From: Parasporobacterium sp.
GTDB lineage: Bacteria; Bacillota; Clostridia; Lachnospirales; Lachnospiraceae
Direction of reading: 5' to 3'
NCBI GenBank assembly: GCA_017459985.1
Contig: JAFUBX010000030.1
Coordinates: 62,001 to 126,000 of the forward strand
DNA: 64,000 nucleotides
Part shown: positions 42,407-52,166 of the stretch, piece by piece
How positions within the stretch are numbered: the first letter of the stretch is position 1
Layout of the letters: each line of letters starts with the position of its first letter
Made by a program: the position numbers and the translations under genes
The notes under the pieces: model-generated
Database searches by the model: none
What the model was told of the DNA's origin: nothing
What the model saw: the letters and a program-made list of their open reading frames with translations, nothing else

Positions 42407-42432
42407 ACGGAAGGGAAACCTTCCGTTTTTTT
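42407..42432 (+). terminator. Terminator of the aspartokinase operon
   Basis: ACGGAAGG-GAAA-CCTTCCGT followed by T7. Confidence 0.88.
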
Positions 42433-42491
42433 CGGATTCCTCCTGCTTCCTGTTCGTCTTTCTGTCCGGTACTTATCTCAACAATACAAAA

Positions 42492-42513
42492 AGGACATCC
42501 CTTCGGATGTCCT
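42492..42513 (-). terminator. tRNA-Gly terminator
   Basis: Minus strand AGGACATCC-GAAG-GGATGTCCT then TTTTT. Confidence 0.82.
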
Positions 42514-42516
42514 CAG

Positions 42517-42589
42517 AGCGATAGACGGGGTTCGAACCCGCGGTCTCGACCTTGGCAAGGTCGCGCGTTACCAACTACGCCACTATCGC
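42517..42589 (-). tRNA. tRNA-Gly(GCC)
   Basis: Acceptor GCGATAG/CTATCGC with discriminator T, anticodon loop TTGCCAA inside CGACC/GGTCG (anticodon GCC), T-arm CGGGG with TTCGAAC loop. No CCA encoded. Confidence 0.93.
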
Positions 42590-42614
42590 ACATGTCGCTC
42601 TCGCAACGTTGAAT

Positions 42615-42643
42615 AATATACTATACCGACCTTTATTTGTCAA
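42615..42643 (-). promoter_or_regulatory. tRNA-Gly promoter
   Basis: Minus strand TTGACA (42643..42638), 17 bp, TATATT (42620..42615). Confidence 0.8.
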
Positions 42644-42763
42644 CAATTTTATTCAGACATAAATATGAATTGCTGTCCGGAAGTAATATTTGTGTTAGGA
42701 ATGTGGTTGTGGTAGAATAAGCAAATCTGTAAACAGGCAGGAAGACGGACAGGAGGGTTGTTT

Positions 42764-44122
42764 ATGAGGATCACGATCGCAGGATGCGGCAGGGTCGGTA
42801 CGGCCATTGCCATGCAGCTGATGAAAGAAAATCACGATATTACCGTGATTGATAATAATGAACAGAATATCGATCAGATCAGTAATTCCCTGGACGTGCT
42901 CCCGGTGGAGGGAGATGCGGCATCTGCCCAGGTCCTTCTGGACGCCGGGGTCAACAAAAGCGATCTGCTGATCGCTGTGACGGATTCGGATATTGTGAAT
43001 CTGATGATCTGTATCATCGCCAAGAAGATCGGCGTTGAGAAGACCATTGCCCGGATCCGGGAACCGAACTATGCCCATACCATCAATCTGATCAAAGAAG
43101 ATATGGGACTTTCCTTTGCAGTCAATCCGGAGCGGGATGCGGCGAAGGAGATCATGAATGTCCTGATGTTTAAAGGCGCCAGCCAGGTGGAGACCTTTGC
43201 CCAGGGCAATAATGAAGTGATGACCTTTGTGATAAGGGATCAGAATCCCATTGCCGGGATGCTGGTGAAGGATCTGTCCCGGTTTATCAACCGGAAGATC
43301 CTGATCTGCGCCATCAAACGGCAGAATGATATCTTTATCCCCAATGGCAGCGTGAAGCTGGAGGTCAATGATTATATTTCCTTTGTGGCCAAGCGGGAGG
43401 ATGCGATCCAGTTCTTCAAGAAGATGAAATACGAAACCGGAAGGATCCGGGATCTGACGATCATCGGAGGCGGTAAACTGGGGTATTACCTTGCGGATAT
43501 GGCCAATGCGAACGGGATCACCGTAAGGGTCATTGATAAAGATCCGGAGCTGTGCAGAGAACTGAATGAACGGATCCCCGGTGCGGAGATCATGTGCGGG
43601 GACGGTACGGATCTGGCGGTTCTGGAGGAATGCGGAGTATTTCAGTCCTCTGCGGTGGCAATGACGACAGACTCCGATGAGAAGAATGTACTGGTGTCCA
43701 TGTATCTCTCCAAGACCCATCCGGATATCAAGGTGATCACAAAGCTCAAGAAATCCGACTTCGAAGATATGCTGTACGGGATTGATATCGGAAATGTATT
43801 TAATCCCAAATATATCGCGGCAGACAGGGTCATTACATACGTCAGGGCCATGACGGAATCCCTGGAAAATGAAGTGCAGTCGATCTGTCATGTCATCGAT
43901 AATAAAGTGGAAGTCCTGGAATTCAAGATCACGGAGATGACGGAAAATCTCCGGATCCCGCTTCAGAAGATCCGCTTCCGGGAGCACCTTCTGCTTGCCA
44001 GCATTACACGAAACGGAAATTCCTTTATTCCGGGAGGTGATGACACCATCGAAGTCGGGGACACCATACTGGTCATCACCACTGACAAAGGGATTGAGCG
44101 TTTCAGTGAAATATTTGCATAA
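42764..44122 (+). CDS. trkA: Trk potassium uptake regulator TrkA
   Basis: 452 aa, ATG at 42764 behind AGGAGGG (TTG at 42758 is inside that window and rejected). Two RCK_N/RCK_C repeats: ITIAGCGRVGTAIAMQLMKE and LTIIGGGKLGYYLADMANAN, each a Rossmann fold binding NAD(H) or ATP. Gates the TrkH channel encoded 11 nt downstream. Confidence 0.92.
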   Translation: MRITIAGCGRVGTAIAMQLMKENHDITVIDNNEQNIDQISNSLDVLPVEGDAASAQVLLDAGVNKSDLLIAVTDSDIVNLMICIIAKKIGVEKTIARIREPNYAHTINLIKEDMGLSFAVNPERDAAKEIMNVLMFKGASQVETFAQGNNEVMTFVIRDQNPIAGMLVKDLSRFINRKILICAIKRQNDIFIPNGSVKLEVNDYISFVAKREDAIQFFKKMKYETGRIRDLTIIGGGKLGYYLADMANANGITVRVIDKDPELCRELNERIPGAEIMCGDGTDLAVLEECGVFQSSAVAMTTDSDEKNVLVSMYLSKTHPDIKVITKLKKSDFEDMLYGIDIGNVFNPKYIAADRVITYVRAMTESLENEVQSICHVIDNKVEVLEFKITEMTENLRIPLQKIRFREHLLLASITRNGNSFIPGGDDTIEVGDTILVITTDKGIERFSEIFA

Positions 44123-44133
44123 TACGAGACTCT

Positions 44134-45615
44134 ATGAATAAACGACTGATTTTTAAAATAATCGGACTGATCCTGCTGATCGAAGCGGTCTTTATGCTGT
44201 TTCCCATGATCATCGGGATCGCGGCAGGAGAAGGGGACTGGAAATATTTCCTTTATACCCTGATTCCCTGCGCCGCCGCCGGAGCAGGACTGTTCTCTGT
44301 CAGGATACGGAATAAGAATATGTACGCCAAGGAAGGAATGGCGATCGTCGGACTTGCCTGGATCATTCTGAGTCTGGTCGGCGCGGTTCCTTACTTTATC
44401 TCGGGATTTATCCCGGATTATATTAATGCGCTGTTCGAGAGCGTTTCCGGATTTACCACATCCGGAATCACTGTGGTTGCCGATGTGGAGGCTGCAAGTC
44501 ACGGAATGCTGTTCTGGAGAAGCCTGACTCACTGGATCGGGGGCATGGGCGTTCTGGTCTTTATGCTGGCAATTTCTCCGGTGGTCGGAGGATCCTCCAT
44601 GCATCTCATGCGGGCGGAGGCTCCGGGCCCCGTCACCGAGAAGATCAAGCCCAGGATCAGCACCACCGCGAAATGGCTCTATGCCATGTATCTGGTTCTT
44701 ACCGCCCTGGAGATCCTTGCGCTTGTGATCGACGGACTCAGCCCCTTCCATGCAACGCTGATATCCTTCGGAACTCTGGCAACCGGCGGATTTTCTTATC
44801 TGAACTCATCCCTGGCTGCATTCACCGCATCCCAGCAGGTGATCGTTGAAGTGTTCATGGTGCTGGCCGGGATCAATTTCAGCCTGTATTTCCTTGTGGT
44901 TACAGGAAAGGTGAAGAAGGTCCTGAAGGATCTGGAACTGAGGTGGTATCTGATCATTCTTGCCGCGGGCTCAGTCCTGATCAGTCTCAATGTGTATTTT
45001 ACCCGGGATCAGTTCACAGGATTCGGGGAGGCATTTCATCAGTCTGCGTTTGCCGTGATTTCCGGGATGACTTCCACCGGATTTGCCGCTTACGATTACA
45101 ACCTCTGGCCCGGGTTTTCCCAGGTGATTCTTCTGATCCTGATGTTTGTCGGAGGCTGTGCGGGAAGTACCGGAGGCGGTATTAAGGTCTCCCGCTTTGT
45201 GCTGGCGTTTAAAGGCCTCCGGGGGAGGATCCGGGAAACCGTCAATCCCAAAGGGACCTACAATGTAAAATATAACGGAAAGACTGTTCCGGAAAATATT
45301 CTGAGATCCACATTTCTGTATTTTCTGATGGTCATGGTGATCACGATTTTTTCGACGGTAATCGTTTCTCTGGAACCGGGAATGGATATTTCCACCTCCA
45401 TTGCATCGGTGGCGACGACGCTGAATAACAACGGAATTGAATTAAAAAACAGCCTGGTGGCCGGATTTGCATCCTATGCCTGGTGGACCAGACTGGTTTA
45501 TATCATTGACATGCTGATCGGCAGACTGGAGATCTTCCCGGTGGTTGCGCTGTTTGTTTTCCTGTTCCGGCCGATGGAGAAGGCCGCGGGTAAAGTAAAA
45601 AAACACCTGTTCTAA
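44134..45615 (+). CDS. trkH: Potassium uptake channel TrkH
   Basis: 493 aa, about ten spans. Selectivity-filter repeats are visible at FESVSGFTTSGITVV, SFGTLATGGFSY, ISGMTSTGFAAYD and ASVATTLNNNGIE. Works with TrkA as a K+ uptake system. Its stop overlaps by 4 nt the end of the convergent small gene. Confidence 0.92.
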   Translation: MNKRLIFKIIGLILLIEAVFMLFPMIIGIAAGEGDWKYFLYTLIPCAAAGAGLFSVRIRNKNMYAKEGMAIVGLAWIILSLVGAVPYFISGFIPDYINALFESVSGFTTSGITVVADVEAASHGMLFWRSLTHWIGGMGVLVFMLAISPVVGGSSMHLMRAEAPGPVTEKIKPRISTTAKWLYAMYLVLTALEILALVIDGLSPFHATLISFGTLATGGFSYLNSSLAAFTASQQVIVEVFMVLAGINFSLYFLVVTGKVKKVLKDLELRWYLIILAAGSVLISLNVYFTRDQFTGFGEAFHQSAFAVISGMTSTGFAAYDYNLWPGFSQVILLILMFVGGCAGSTGGGIKVSRFVLAFKGLRGRIRETVNPKGTYNVKYNGKTVPENILRSTFLYFLMVMVITIFSTVIVSLEPGMDISTSIASVATTLNNNGIELKNSLVAGFASYAWWTRLVYIIDMLIGRLEIFPVVALFVFLFRPMEKAAGKVKKHLF

Positions 45616-45842
45616 AGATCCTGTTTCTTTCCGGAGTCGGAAACATCCTTTTTCAGCATCTTGTAGAGCCAGGAATAGACCCATAACATGATGGGGACAA
45701 TGATCGTGGCAGCGATGCAGGCCATGAACCAGGAATTGGTGTGTTCATTGCCGAAAATCGCAAGCAGAAGGGTCGTGAGATACAATCCGACCAGAATGAT
45801 GATACCGATAATTGCCAGGATTCGTCTGGGCTTATTGTTCAT
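45612..45842 (-). CDS. Small two-span membrane protein
   Basis: 76 aa, ATG at 45842 behind GGGAAGGAA. Two spans (ILAIIGIIILVGLYLTTLLL and ACIAATIIVPIMLWVYSWLY) and a charged tail. Convergent with trkH. Common uncharacterised protein in Lachnospiraceae by appearance. Confidence 0.65.
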   Translation of the reverse strand: MNNKPRRILAIIGIIILVGLYLTTLLLAIFGNEHTNSWFMACIAATIIVPIMLWVYSWLYKMLKKDVSDSGKKQDL

Positions 45843-45954
45843 GACAGTTCCTTCCCTTCGATACTGTGCCGCGTTTGATGACCGGGGAGAGTATAGTGTA
45901 TTCCGGGATCAGCTGTCAAGAGAATCAAAATATTGAAATACAAAGGAGAATTCC

Positions 45955-46926
45955 ATGTCAGAGGATTATATTTTAAGGGCAACGGCCGCGGATCTGAAGA
46001 TCCGGGCATTTGCGATTACATCAACGAATCTGGTAGAGTACGCAAGACAGAGACATAATACCAGTCCGGTTGCGACGGCCGCGCTGGGACGTCTGCTTTC
46101 TGCCGGGGCGATGATGGGCGTTATGATGAAAGGGGAAAAGGATGTTCTGACCCTGCAGATGAAGGGAGACGGCCCCATCGAAGGCCTCACGGTGACGGCG
46201 GATTCCCATGGTAATGTGAAAGGATATCCCGGCAATCCCAATGTGATCATTCCGGTGAATTATGCGGGAAAGCTGGATGTCGGTGCCGCCATCGGATACG
46301 GAGAGCTGATCGTGATCAAAGACCTGGGAATGAAAGAACCCTATGTCAGCCAGACTCCATTGGGGACCTCTGAAGTGGCGGAGGATCTGACCTTTTATTT
46401 TGCCAAATCGGAGCAGACCCCCAGCTCCGTCGCCCTTGGGGTACTCATGAACCGGGATAATACGGTGGCGCAGGCTGGCGGTTTTATCATTCAGGTCATG
46501 CCCGGGATCGATGAAGCGGTCATTGATCAGCTGGAGGAGAAGATCTCAAAGATCACATCGGTCACTTCCATGATGGAAAGCGGCATGGGACCGGAGGAGA
46601 TCCTGCAGGAGGTTCTGGGCGAGTTTGATCTGCAGATCAATGAAAAGATCCCCACCCGGTTTTACTGTGACTGCTCCAAATCAAAGGTGTCCAGGGCGCT
46701 GATCGCAATGGGAAAGACCGAATTGCAGAACATTATTGAAGAAGGCAAGGAGATCGAAGTCAAATGCCATTTCTGCAACACCGATTATACCTATAGTATT
46801 AAGGAAGTGGAATTTCTGCTTCAGCAGGCAATGCTGAAGAGTGCTGCCCGCAAGCTGGGACTGTCGGAGAAGCCGGAACCGGTATCAGAAGAGCAGAAAC
46901 CAGCAGGGACGGAAGACCAGGACTGA
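45955..46926 (+). CDS. hslO: Hsp33 redox chaperone
   Basis: 323 aa. N-terminal DYILRATAADLKIRAFAITS and the C-terminal zinc site CDCSKSK ... VKCHFC (CxC plus CxxC) that opens on oxidation to release chaperone activity. About 30 residues longer than the usual 290, due to a Pro/Glu-rich tail. Confidence 0.94.
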   Translation: MSEDYILRATAADLKIRAFAITSTNLVEYARQRHNTSPVATAALGRLLSAGAMMGVMMKGEKDVLTLQMKGDGPIEGLTVTADSHGNVKGYPGNPNVIIPVNYAGKLDVGAAIGYGELIVIKDLGMKEPYVSQTPLGTSEVAEDLTFYFAKSEQTPSSVALGVLMNRDNTVAQAGGFIIQVMPGIDEAVIDQLEEKISKITSVTSMMESGMGPEEILQEVLGEFDLQINEKIPTRFYCDCSKSKVSRALIAMGKTELQNIIEEGKEIEVKCHFCNTDYTYSIKEVEFLLQQAMLKSAARKLGLSEKPEPVSEEQKPAGTEDQD

Positions 46927-46976
46927 AGCACTCCGCGAATATACTACTGACTGACAGGGTGCCCGTCATACTACAA

Positions 46977-47004
46977 AAAGCCGCGATCAAAAGATCGCGG
47001 CTTT
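46977..47004. terminator. Bidirectional terminator
   Basis: AAAGCCGCGATC-AAAA-GATCGCGGCTTT between convergent hslO and the cold-shock gene, flanked by A-run and T-run. Confidence 0.85.
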
Positions 47005-47035
47005 CTGATATTACATGAATACTTTTTGTTTGTAC

Positions 47036-47239
47036 TTACTGAATCTTTGTTACATTAATTGCCTGTGGTCCCTTTTCGCCTTCAATTATTTCGAATTCAA
47101 CAGCGTCGCCTTCGCTTAAAGACTTAAAACCTTCCATATTGACTCCGGAGTAGTGAACGAAAATGTCCTTGCCGTTCTCGTCGCTGATAAATCCGTAGCC
47201 CTTCTGGTTGTTGAACCATTTAACAGTTCCATTGCCCAT
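47036..47239 (-). CDS. Cold-shock domain protein
   Basis: 67 aa behind TGGAGGA. RNP1 KGYGFI and RNP2 DIFVHYS are present in a single S1-like cold shock domain. Single-stranded nucleic acid binding; RNA chaperone. Own promoter upstream. Confidence 0.94.
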   Translation of the reverse strand: MGNGTVKWFNNQKGYGFISDENGKDIFVHYSGVNMEGFKSLSEGDAVEFEIIEGEKGPQAINVTKIQ

Positions 47240-47286
47240 GCTGTATATCCTCCATAGAAAGTATTATAAAGTATTATGTGGTTTGG

Positions 47287-47315
47287 AATGTATCATAGTT
47301 TGCAAGAACTGTCAA
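47287..47315 (-). promoter_or_regulatory. Cold-shock gene promoter
   Basis: Minus strand TTGACA (47315..47310), 17 bp, TACATT (47292..47287). Leader of about 40 nt, shorter than classical cspA leaders. Confidence 0.65.
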
Positions 47316-47321
47316 ATCTTT

Positions 47322-49040
47322 TCATTCATAATCATATGCGGAATTGTATACCACACCGACCTGAGGAGCCTCTCCGGTCTTGGCCTCAATCAGATCGGAT
47401 AAGGTTACCAGCTGATAGCCTTCTTCGATCAGATACGGAACCAGGACTTCAATGGCTTCCGCTGTCTCATCATAGACGTTCCGGAACTGGATGATATCGC
47501 CGTCCTCCACATAGGTTTCGATCCGTTCTACGATCTCATTGTAATCATAGTACTCCCAGTCATGGGAATCAAAGTTGAAGAGAATGATCGGCATTCCGGC
47601 GGCTTCACAGATCTCCCGGATGTTGTCGGTGACTTCACCTCTGGTCGCACGGAAGAGTACCGGTGCCTGTCCGCAGGCTGCTTCAATGGATGCATTGGCG
47701 TTCAGGATATCTTCCTCGGTCACTTCTTCTCCAACATGGGACTCGTCATAAGTGTGGTTTCCAATCTCGTGTCCTTCAGAAACGATCCGGGACATCATAT
47801 CCGGATAATATTCCGCGTTCAGTCCGGTCTGGAAGAAGGTTGCTTTGGAATCGTTCTCGGCCAGTACATTCAGGATCCGGTCGGTGACGGTACCGCCGTC
47901 GGGGCCTCCGTCAAAGGTAAGGGCCACCATCTTCTGGTCATCATCCGCAGCAGCCGTCTGGGAAATCGGATCCGTGACTTCGCCGGAGAAGGTTGCGCAC
48001 CATTCGGAAGCACTGTCCTCACATACAGTCCGCAGAGACAGGTAATACGTTTCACCGTTTACAAGATTGTTGATCGTATAACTGTAGGTCCCGGCGTCGC
48101 TGTTATAGGCGGCATCATTTGCGGTGAAATAAACCGTGGTGGCGTCCCGCAGATTGTCATACAGACCATATTTCAGTTCATAGGTCGCGGTATTACCCTG
48201 AAGCGCCCAGTTCACCGTAAGAGAATTCTCGGTTTCTGTGGTGGAGGCACTGGTGCCGGTTACAGCATTCGGTTTGGTATATCCCTGGGCCATGGTTCCT
48301 TCGGTCTTCGTTCCGTTGCCCTTTACCGTTACGATATTGTATTTGTATAGGGTTCCTGCAGTCAGATTGTCGTAGGTCCGGGAATTCTCGCCTTCGGTCA
48401 GGGTATCGATCAGTTTGTACTGTCCGTTGCCGCCCTCGGCGCGATAGACTTCATAGCTGAGCCCTTTCCGGGCACCGGACCAGTCAAGGGTCTGGGTTGT
48501 TGCGGTGGAGTTGATGGTGATCTCCCCGACATCCTTGACCTGACAGCTGCGTGCGATCAGGATGATGGCAAGGATGATGATGATCAGAGCAATAAGGCCG
48601 ATGATGCCCTTTTTGAGAAGGTCATTCCGGGCTGCCTGCTGCGCCTGCTTGCGTTTGTAGGTGGATCCGGATTCGGAATCCTCCTGTCCGGATGCCTGCG
48701 CAAACTTATCCCGGAACCGGGAAAGGAAAGAGGAAACTGCGGAAGTCTCCTTCGGCTCCGATTCGCCGACGGGTTCTGCAGTTTCGGGAATATCCGCGGG
48801 CTCCGTGTTTACAGGTTCTTCCGCAGCCTTTGGTTCCGGCTCCGGTTTATTCCGGTATGTGATGTAATCGGAATTCAGATAAATTGTCTGCGGACCCGGT
48901 TTGTTGGGATCCGCCGGTTTGTAGGTTTCTTCACGCAATGATCTGGATTTGTTAGCAGATCTTCCGGTAGAATCCGAGTAATGCGATGCAGACCTCAGAG
49001 AGGCCGCCTTTTTGGTGGTTCGTTTCATATCTTCTGCCAT
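47322..49040 (-). CDS. Membrane-anchored FN3 and degenerate NodB-fold protein
   Basis: 572 aa, ATG at 49040 behind GGAGGG. Cytoplasmic disordered acidic region (1 to 140), one span (144 to 163), two FN3-like domains (about 170 to 258 and 262 to 355), then a NodB deacetylase fold (370 to 555). The catalytic motifs are altered: TFDGGP instead of TFDDGP, HTYDESH with widened His spacing, RATRG instead of RxPxG, and IIQFRN where an HD pair is expected. It probably binds rather than deacetylates cell-wall polysaccharide. Confidence 0.8.
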   Translation of the reverse strand: MAEDMKRTTKKAASLRSASHYSDSTGRSANKSRSLREETYKPADPNKPGPQTIYLNSDYITYRNKPEPEPKAAEEPVNTEPADIPETAEPVGESEPKETSAVSSFLSRFRDKFAQASGQEDSESGSTYKRKQAQQAARNDLLKKGIIGLIALIIIILAIILIARSCQVKDVGEITINSTATTQTLDWSGARKGLSYEVYRAEGGNGQYKLIDTLTEGENSRTYDNLTAGTLYKYNIVTVKGNGTKTEGTMAQGYTKPNAVTGTSASTTETENSLTVNWALQGNTATYELKYGLYDNLRDATTVYFTANDAAYNSDAGTYSYTINNLVNGETYYLSLRTVCEDSASEWCATFSGEVTDPISQTAAADDDQKMVALTFDGGPDGGTVTDRILNVLAENDSKATFFQTGLNAEYYPDMMSRIVSEGHEIGNHTYDESHVGEEVTEEDILNANASIEAACGQAPVLFRATRGEVTDNIREICEAAGMPIILFNFDSHDWEYYDYNEIVERIETYVEDGDIIQFRNVYDETAEAIEVLVPYLIEEGYQLVTLSDLIEAKTGEAPQVGVVYNSAYDYE

Positions 49041-49096
49041 TTTACTATCCCTCCAGAGTTAATCTGTACTCTATATAATACCGCAAAATATAGGTT

Positions 49097-50467
49097 TTAG
49101 GCAATATGTAATATTGCAACTGCAAGATTAAAATATATCAGCAGTGTCAGCGCGTCCACGATCGTAGTTATGAACGGGCTGGACATGACTGCCGGGTCGA
49201 AACCGATCTTCTGTGCCAGCATCGGCAGGATGCAGCCGATGAACTTGGCAATGATTACGGCGCAGAACAAAGCCAGGGAGATGACGATGATCATCAGAAC
49301 CGTCACATCTTCATCCCTTGAATTAAGGATCATCATCTTGATGAAGTTTACGACTGCCAGGGTCGCTCCGCACATGACGCCAACCCGGAGCTCCTTCCAG
49401 ATGACCTTGAAAATATCCCGGAATTCAATATCTTCCAGTGAAAGGGCACGGATCACGGTAACAGAGGCCTGTCCGCCGCAGTTGCCTCCCGTGTCCATCA
49501 GCATGGGGATACAGGCGGACAGCAGGATGGAAACGGACAGAGCGTCTTCAAACCCGGTGATGATCATACCGGTGAATGTGGCGGAAATCATGAGGAGTAA
49601 AAGCCAGGGAATACGGGACTTGTATGTCTGCCAGACACTGGTCTGCAGATAGGGCTTATCCACATGGCGAATAGCAGCCATTTTCTCGATATCCTCCGTC
49701 GCCTCTTCTTCCATAACGTCGAGAGCGTCATCGACGGTGACGATTCCGACCAGCCGTTCCTCGTCATCCACAACAGGAAGCGCCAAAAGATCGTATTTGC
49801 TGAACATCTGGGAGACTTCTTCCTTATCTGTATGGGTATGGGCGTAGACCAGGTTGGTCTCCATGATATCCACGATCTCCGTATCCTCTTCAGAAAGGAG
49901 AAGATCCTTTGCGGTGACCATACCCAGCAGTTTTTTATTGTAATCCGTTACATAACAGGTATAGATGGTTTCCTTGTCGACGCCGGTCCTGCGGATCCGG
50001 GTCAGGGCTTCGGCCACTGTCATATTCTTCCGGAGAGACACATACTCGATGGTCATGATGGATCCGGCCGAATCATCCGGATACTGCAGGATCTTATTGA
50101 TCATCGCCCGGGTGGTGGCGTCCGTTGTGGAAAGGATTCTTTTAACTACATTTGCAGGCATTTCCTCCACAATGTCGACCGTATCATCCAGATAGATCTC
50201 ATCGATGATATCTTTCAATTCTGAATCGGAGAAACTTTTGATCAGATGTTCCTGCATGTCACTGTCCATCTCGACGAAGGTCTCGGCAGCGAGTTCTTTG
50301 GGAAGCAGCCGGAATAGAATAGCGACCCGCTCTTTTGAAAAGTCGTTTAACAGACCGGCAATATCCACAGGGTTCATCTCTGAGAATATTTCCCGGATCC
50401 GGGCGTACTTTTTGGCTTCGAACAATTCTGTGATATTATCCACGTCAGGAGTCATTTTCTCGTCCAT
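49097..50467 (-). CDS. mgtE: Magnesium transporter MgtE
   Basis: 456 aa from ATG at 50467 (GAAAGGAG upstream), not the longer open frame. N domain (LFRLLPKELAAETFVEMDSD), two CBS domains (YPDDSAGSIMTIEYVSLRKN; LLALPVVDDEERLVGIVTVD) and five C-terminal spans with MLMDTGGNCGGQASVTVIRA, the pore region. The 5' leader is too short for an M-box riboswitch. Confidence 0.93.
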   Translation of the reverse strand: MDEKMTPDVDNITELFEAKKYARIREIFSEMNPVDIAGLLNDFSKERVAILFRLLPKELAAETFVEMDSDMQEHLIKSFSDSELKDIIDEIYLDDTVDIVEEMPANVVKRILSTTDATTRAMINKILQYPDDSAGSIMTIEYVSLRKNMTVAEALTRIRRTGVDKETIYTCYVTDYNKKLLGMVTAKDLLLSEEDTEIVDIMETNLVYAHTHTDKEEVSQMFSKYDLLALPVVDDEERLVGIVTVDDALDVMEEEATEDIEKMAAIRHVDKPYLQTSVWQTYKSRIPWLLLLMISATFTGMIITGFEDALSVSILLSACIPMLMDTGGNCGGQASVTVIRALSLEDIEFRDIFKVIWKELRVGVMCGATLAVVNFIKMMILNSRDEDVTVLMIIVISLALFCAVIIAKFIGCILPMLAQKIGFDPAVMSSPFITTIVDALTLLIYFNLAVAILHIA

Positions 50468-50551
50468 AGTCTGTCTCCTTTCATGAAGATTTCTTTTAAT
50501 CTTATACCAACAGAATCTAAAATGCAAATGAAGAATCCTGTAAGATTCCCA

Positions 50552-50580
50552 TTGAATAAAAACCGGTTTTCAACTATTAT
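50552..50580 (+). promoter_or_regulatory. Promoter of the SPFH gene
   Basis: TTGAAT (50552..50557), 17 bp, TATTAT (50575..50580), then AAAGGAGA before the start. Confidence 0.55.
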
Positions 50581-50630
50581 AGACGTGTACAGAACTTTGT
50601 GAACTAATTAATGCAAAAAGGAGAAAATAT

Positions 50631-51848
50631 ATGGGACTGATTACAGCAGCATTAGGCGCAGCAGGCGGCGTTCTGGCCGATTCCTGGAAAGAGTTTTTCT
50701 ATTGTGATGCCATAGATAAAGACACCCTGGTTGTTAAGGGCCAGAAGAAGATCGGAAACCGTTCTTCCAATGTTCTCGGAAGCGACAACATTATCTCCAA
50801 CGGATCCGGGATCGTGGTGGCTGACGGGCAGTGTATGATCATCGTGGATCAGGGCAAGGTCGTGGAGATCTGTGCAGAACCGGGTGAATTCACATACAAT
50901 TCCTCCACAGAGCCCAGCATCTTTGCGGGAAGCCTCGGAGATACGATCCGCCAGACCTTCCAGGCCATGGGCAGGAGAATTGCCTACGGCGGAGATACCG
51001 GCCATGATCAGAGAGTTTATTATTTCAATACCAAGGAGATCCTGGAGAATAAATTCGGAACTCCGAATCCGGTGCCGTTCCGTGTGGTGGACAGCCGGAT
51101 CGGATTGGATCTGGATGTTTCCATCCGCTGTTCCGGTATCTATTCTTACCGGATCGCGGATCCGATCAAGTTCTACACCAATGTGTGCGGGAATGTTTCC
51201 AAATCCTTCACCAGAGCAGAACTGGATGATCAGCTGAAGGCTGAGTTCATCTCCGCGCTTCAGCCGGCGATGGGACAGCTGTCTGCACTGCAGCTTCGGC
51301 CCAATGAGATCGTAACCCATAATACGGAACTTGAAAATGCGATGAACCAGGCACTTTCTGCAAAATGGAATGACCTGAGAGGCCTTGTGGTGGTCAGCAT
51401 CGCCCTGGGATCCGTGACGCTTCCGGAGGCCGATCAGGAACTGATTAAGCAGACCCAGAGAGGCGCAGCCCTGTCCAATCCGACCCTGGCAGCAGGTGTT
51501 CTGGCAGGCGCACAGGCCAATGCCATGGAGGCAGCCGCATCCAATTCCGCAGGCGCCATGACCGGATTTATGGGCATGGGAATGGCTTCCAATGCCGGCG
51601 GCAATCTGGCAGGTCTTTACCAGATGGGTTCTGCTCCGGCACCGCAGGCTCCGGTACAGCCCCAGCAGGCTCCGGTGCAGCCGGAAGCTCCCGTACAGAC
51701 GGAGTTCGGATCAGACACGGTGTATTCTCCGGATGCTGCAGAAGGAACGGCGCAGAGCGGACCGGCTCCGAAATTCTGCTCTCAGTGCGGATCTCCGCTT
51801 TCTCCGGGCGTGAAATTCTGTTCCCAGTGCGGAGCTAAGATCCAGTAA
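50631..51848 (+). CDS. SPFH-domain protein with C-terminal zinc ribbon (YdjI-like)
   Basis: 405 aa. An SPFH/band-7-like domain spans roughly 25 to 285 (DTLVVKGQKKIGNRSSNVLG, LDLDVSIRCSGIYSYRIADP, LKAEFISALQPAMGQLSALQ). A Gly/Ala/Met-rich hydrophobic segment, a Pro/Gln-rich linker of repeated APVQP units, and a zinc ribbon with two Cys pairs (KFCSQCGSPL, KFCSQCGAKIQ) follow. Resembles B. subtilis YdjI, linked to membrane stress. No N-terminal membrane span. Confidence 0.82.
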   Translation: MGLITAALGAAGGVLADSWKEFFYCDAIDKDTLVVKGQKKIGNRSSNVLGSDNIISNGSGIVVADGQCMIIVDQGKVVEICAEPGEFTYNSSTEPSIFAGSLGDTIRQTFQAMGRRIAYGGDTGHDQRVYYFNTKEILENKFGTPNPVPFRVVDSRIGLDLDVSIRCSGIYSYRIADPIKFYTNVCGNVSKSFTRAELDDQLKAEFISALQPAMGQLSALQLRPNEIVTHNTELENAMNQALSAKWNDLRGLVVVSIALGSVTLPEADQELIKQTQRGAALSNPTLAAGVLAGAQANAMEAAASNSAGAMTGFMGMGMASNAGGNLAGLYQMGSAPAPQAPVQPQQAPVQPEAPVQTEFGSDTVYSPDAAEGTAQSGPAPKFCSQCGSPLSPGVKFCSQCGAKIQ

Positions 51849-51870
51849 ACCAGTAAGAGGGTAATTGTAA

Positions 51871-52155
51871 ATGAGTAAAAAAATCAGAACACAGGAAGTC
51901 GAAGACCTTTTTGACGCAATCCTTTCCTTGAAAGATAAGGAGGAGTGCTTCCGGTTCTTCGAAGATATATGTACAACAAATGAGATCTTGTCCTTTGCCC
52001 AGAGATTCCAGGTGGCGAAGATGCTGGAAAACAAGCATACCTACCAGGATATCGCGGAGAAGAGCGGTGCTTCCACCGCAACGATCTCCCGCGTAAAACG
52101 CGCGATCGATGACGGCAGCGGCGGTTACAAGATGATATTTGAAAGGTTACAGTAA
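51871..52155 (+). CDS. yerC: YerC/TrpR-like regulator
   Basis: 94 aa. The TrpR-fold pattern is clear: EVEDLFDAILSLKDKEECFR, LSFAQRFQVAKMLENKHTYQ, DIAEKSGASTATISRVKRAI. Located directly before pcrA, the usual neighbour in Firmicutes. DNA-binding regulator of unknown ligand. Confidence 0.85.
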   Translation: MSKKIRTQEVEDLFDAILSLKDKEECFRFFEDICTTNEILSFAQRFQVAKMLENKHTYQDIAEKSGASTATISRVKRAIDDGSGGYKMIFERLQ

Positions 52156-52166
52156 GCAATCAATTT

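Noticed and set aside
50468-50551. M-box riboswitch upstream of mgtE
   Set aside because: Only about 80 bp are available and they contain the divergent promoter; too short for an M-box.
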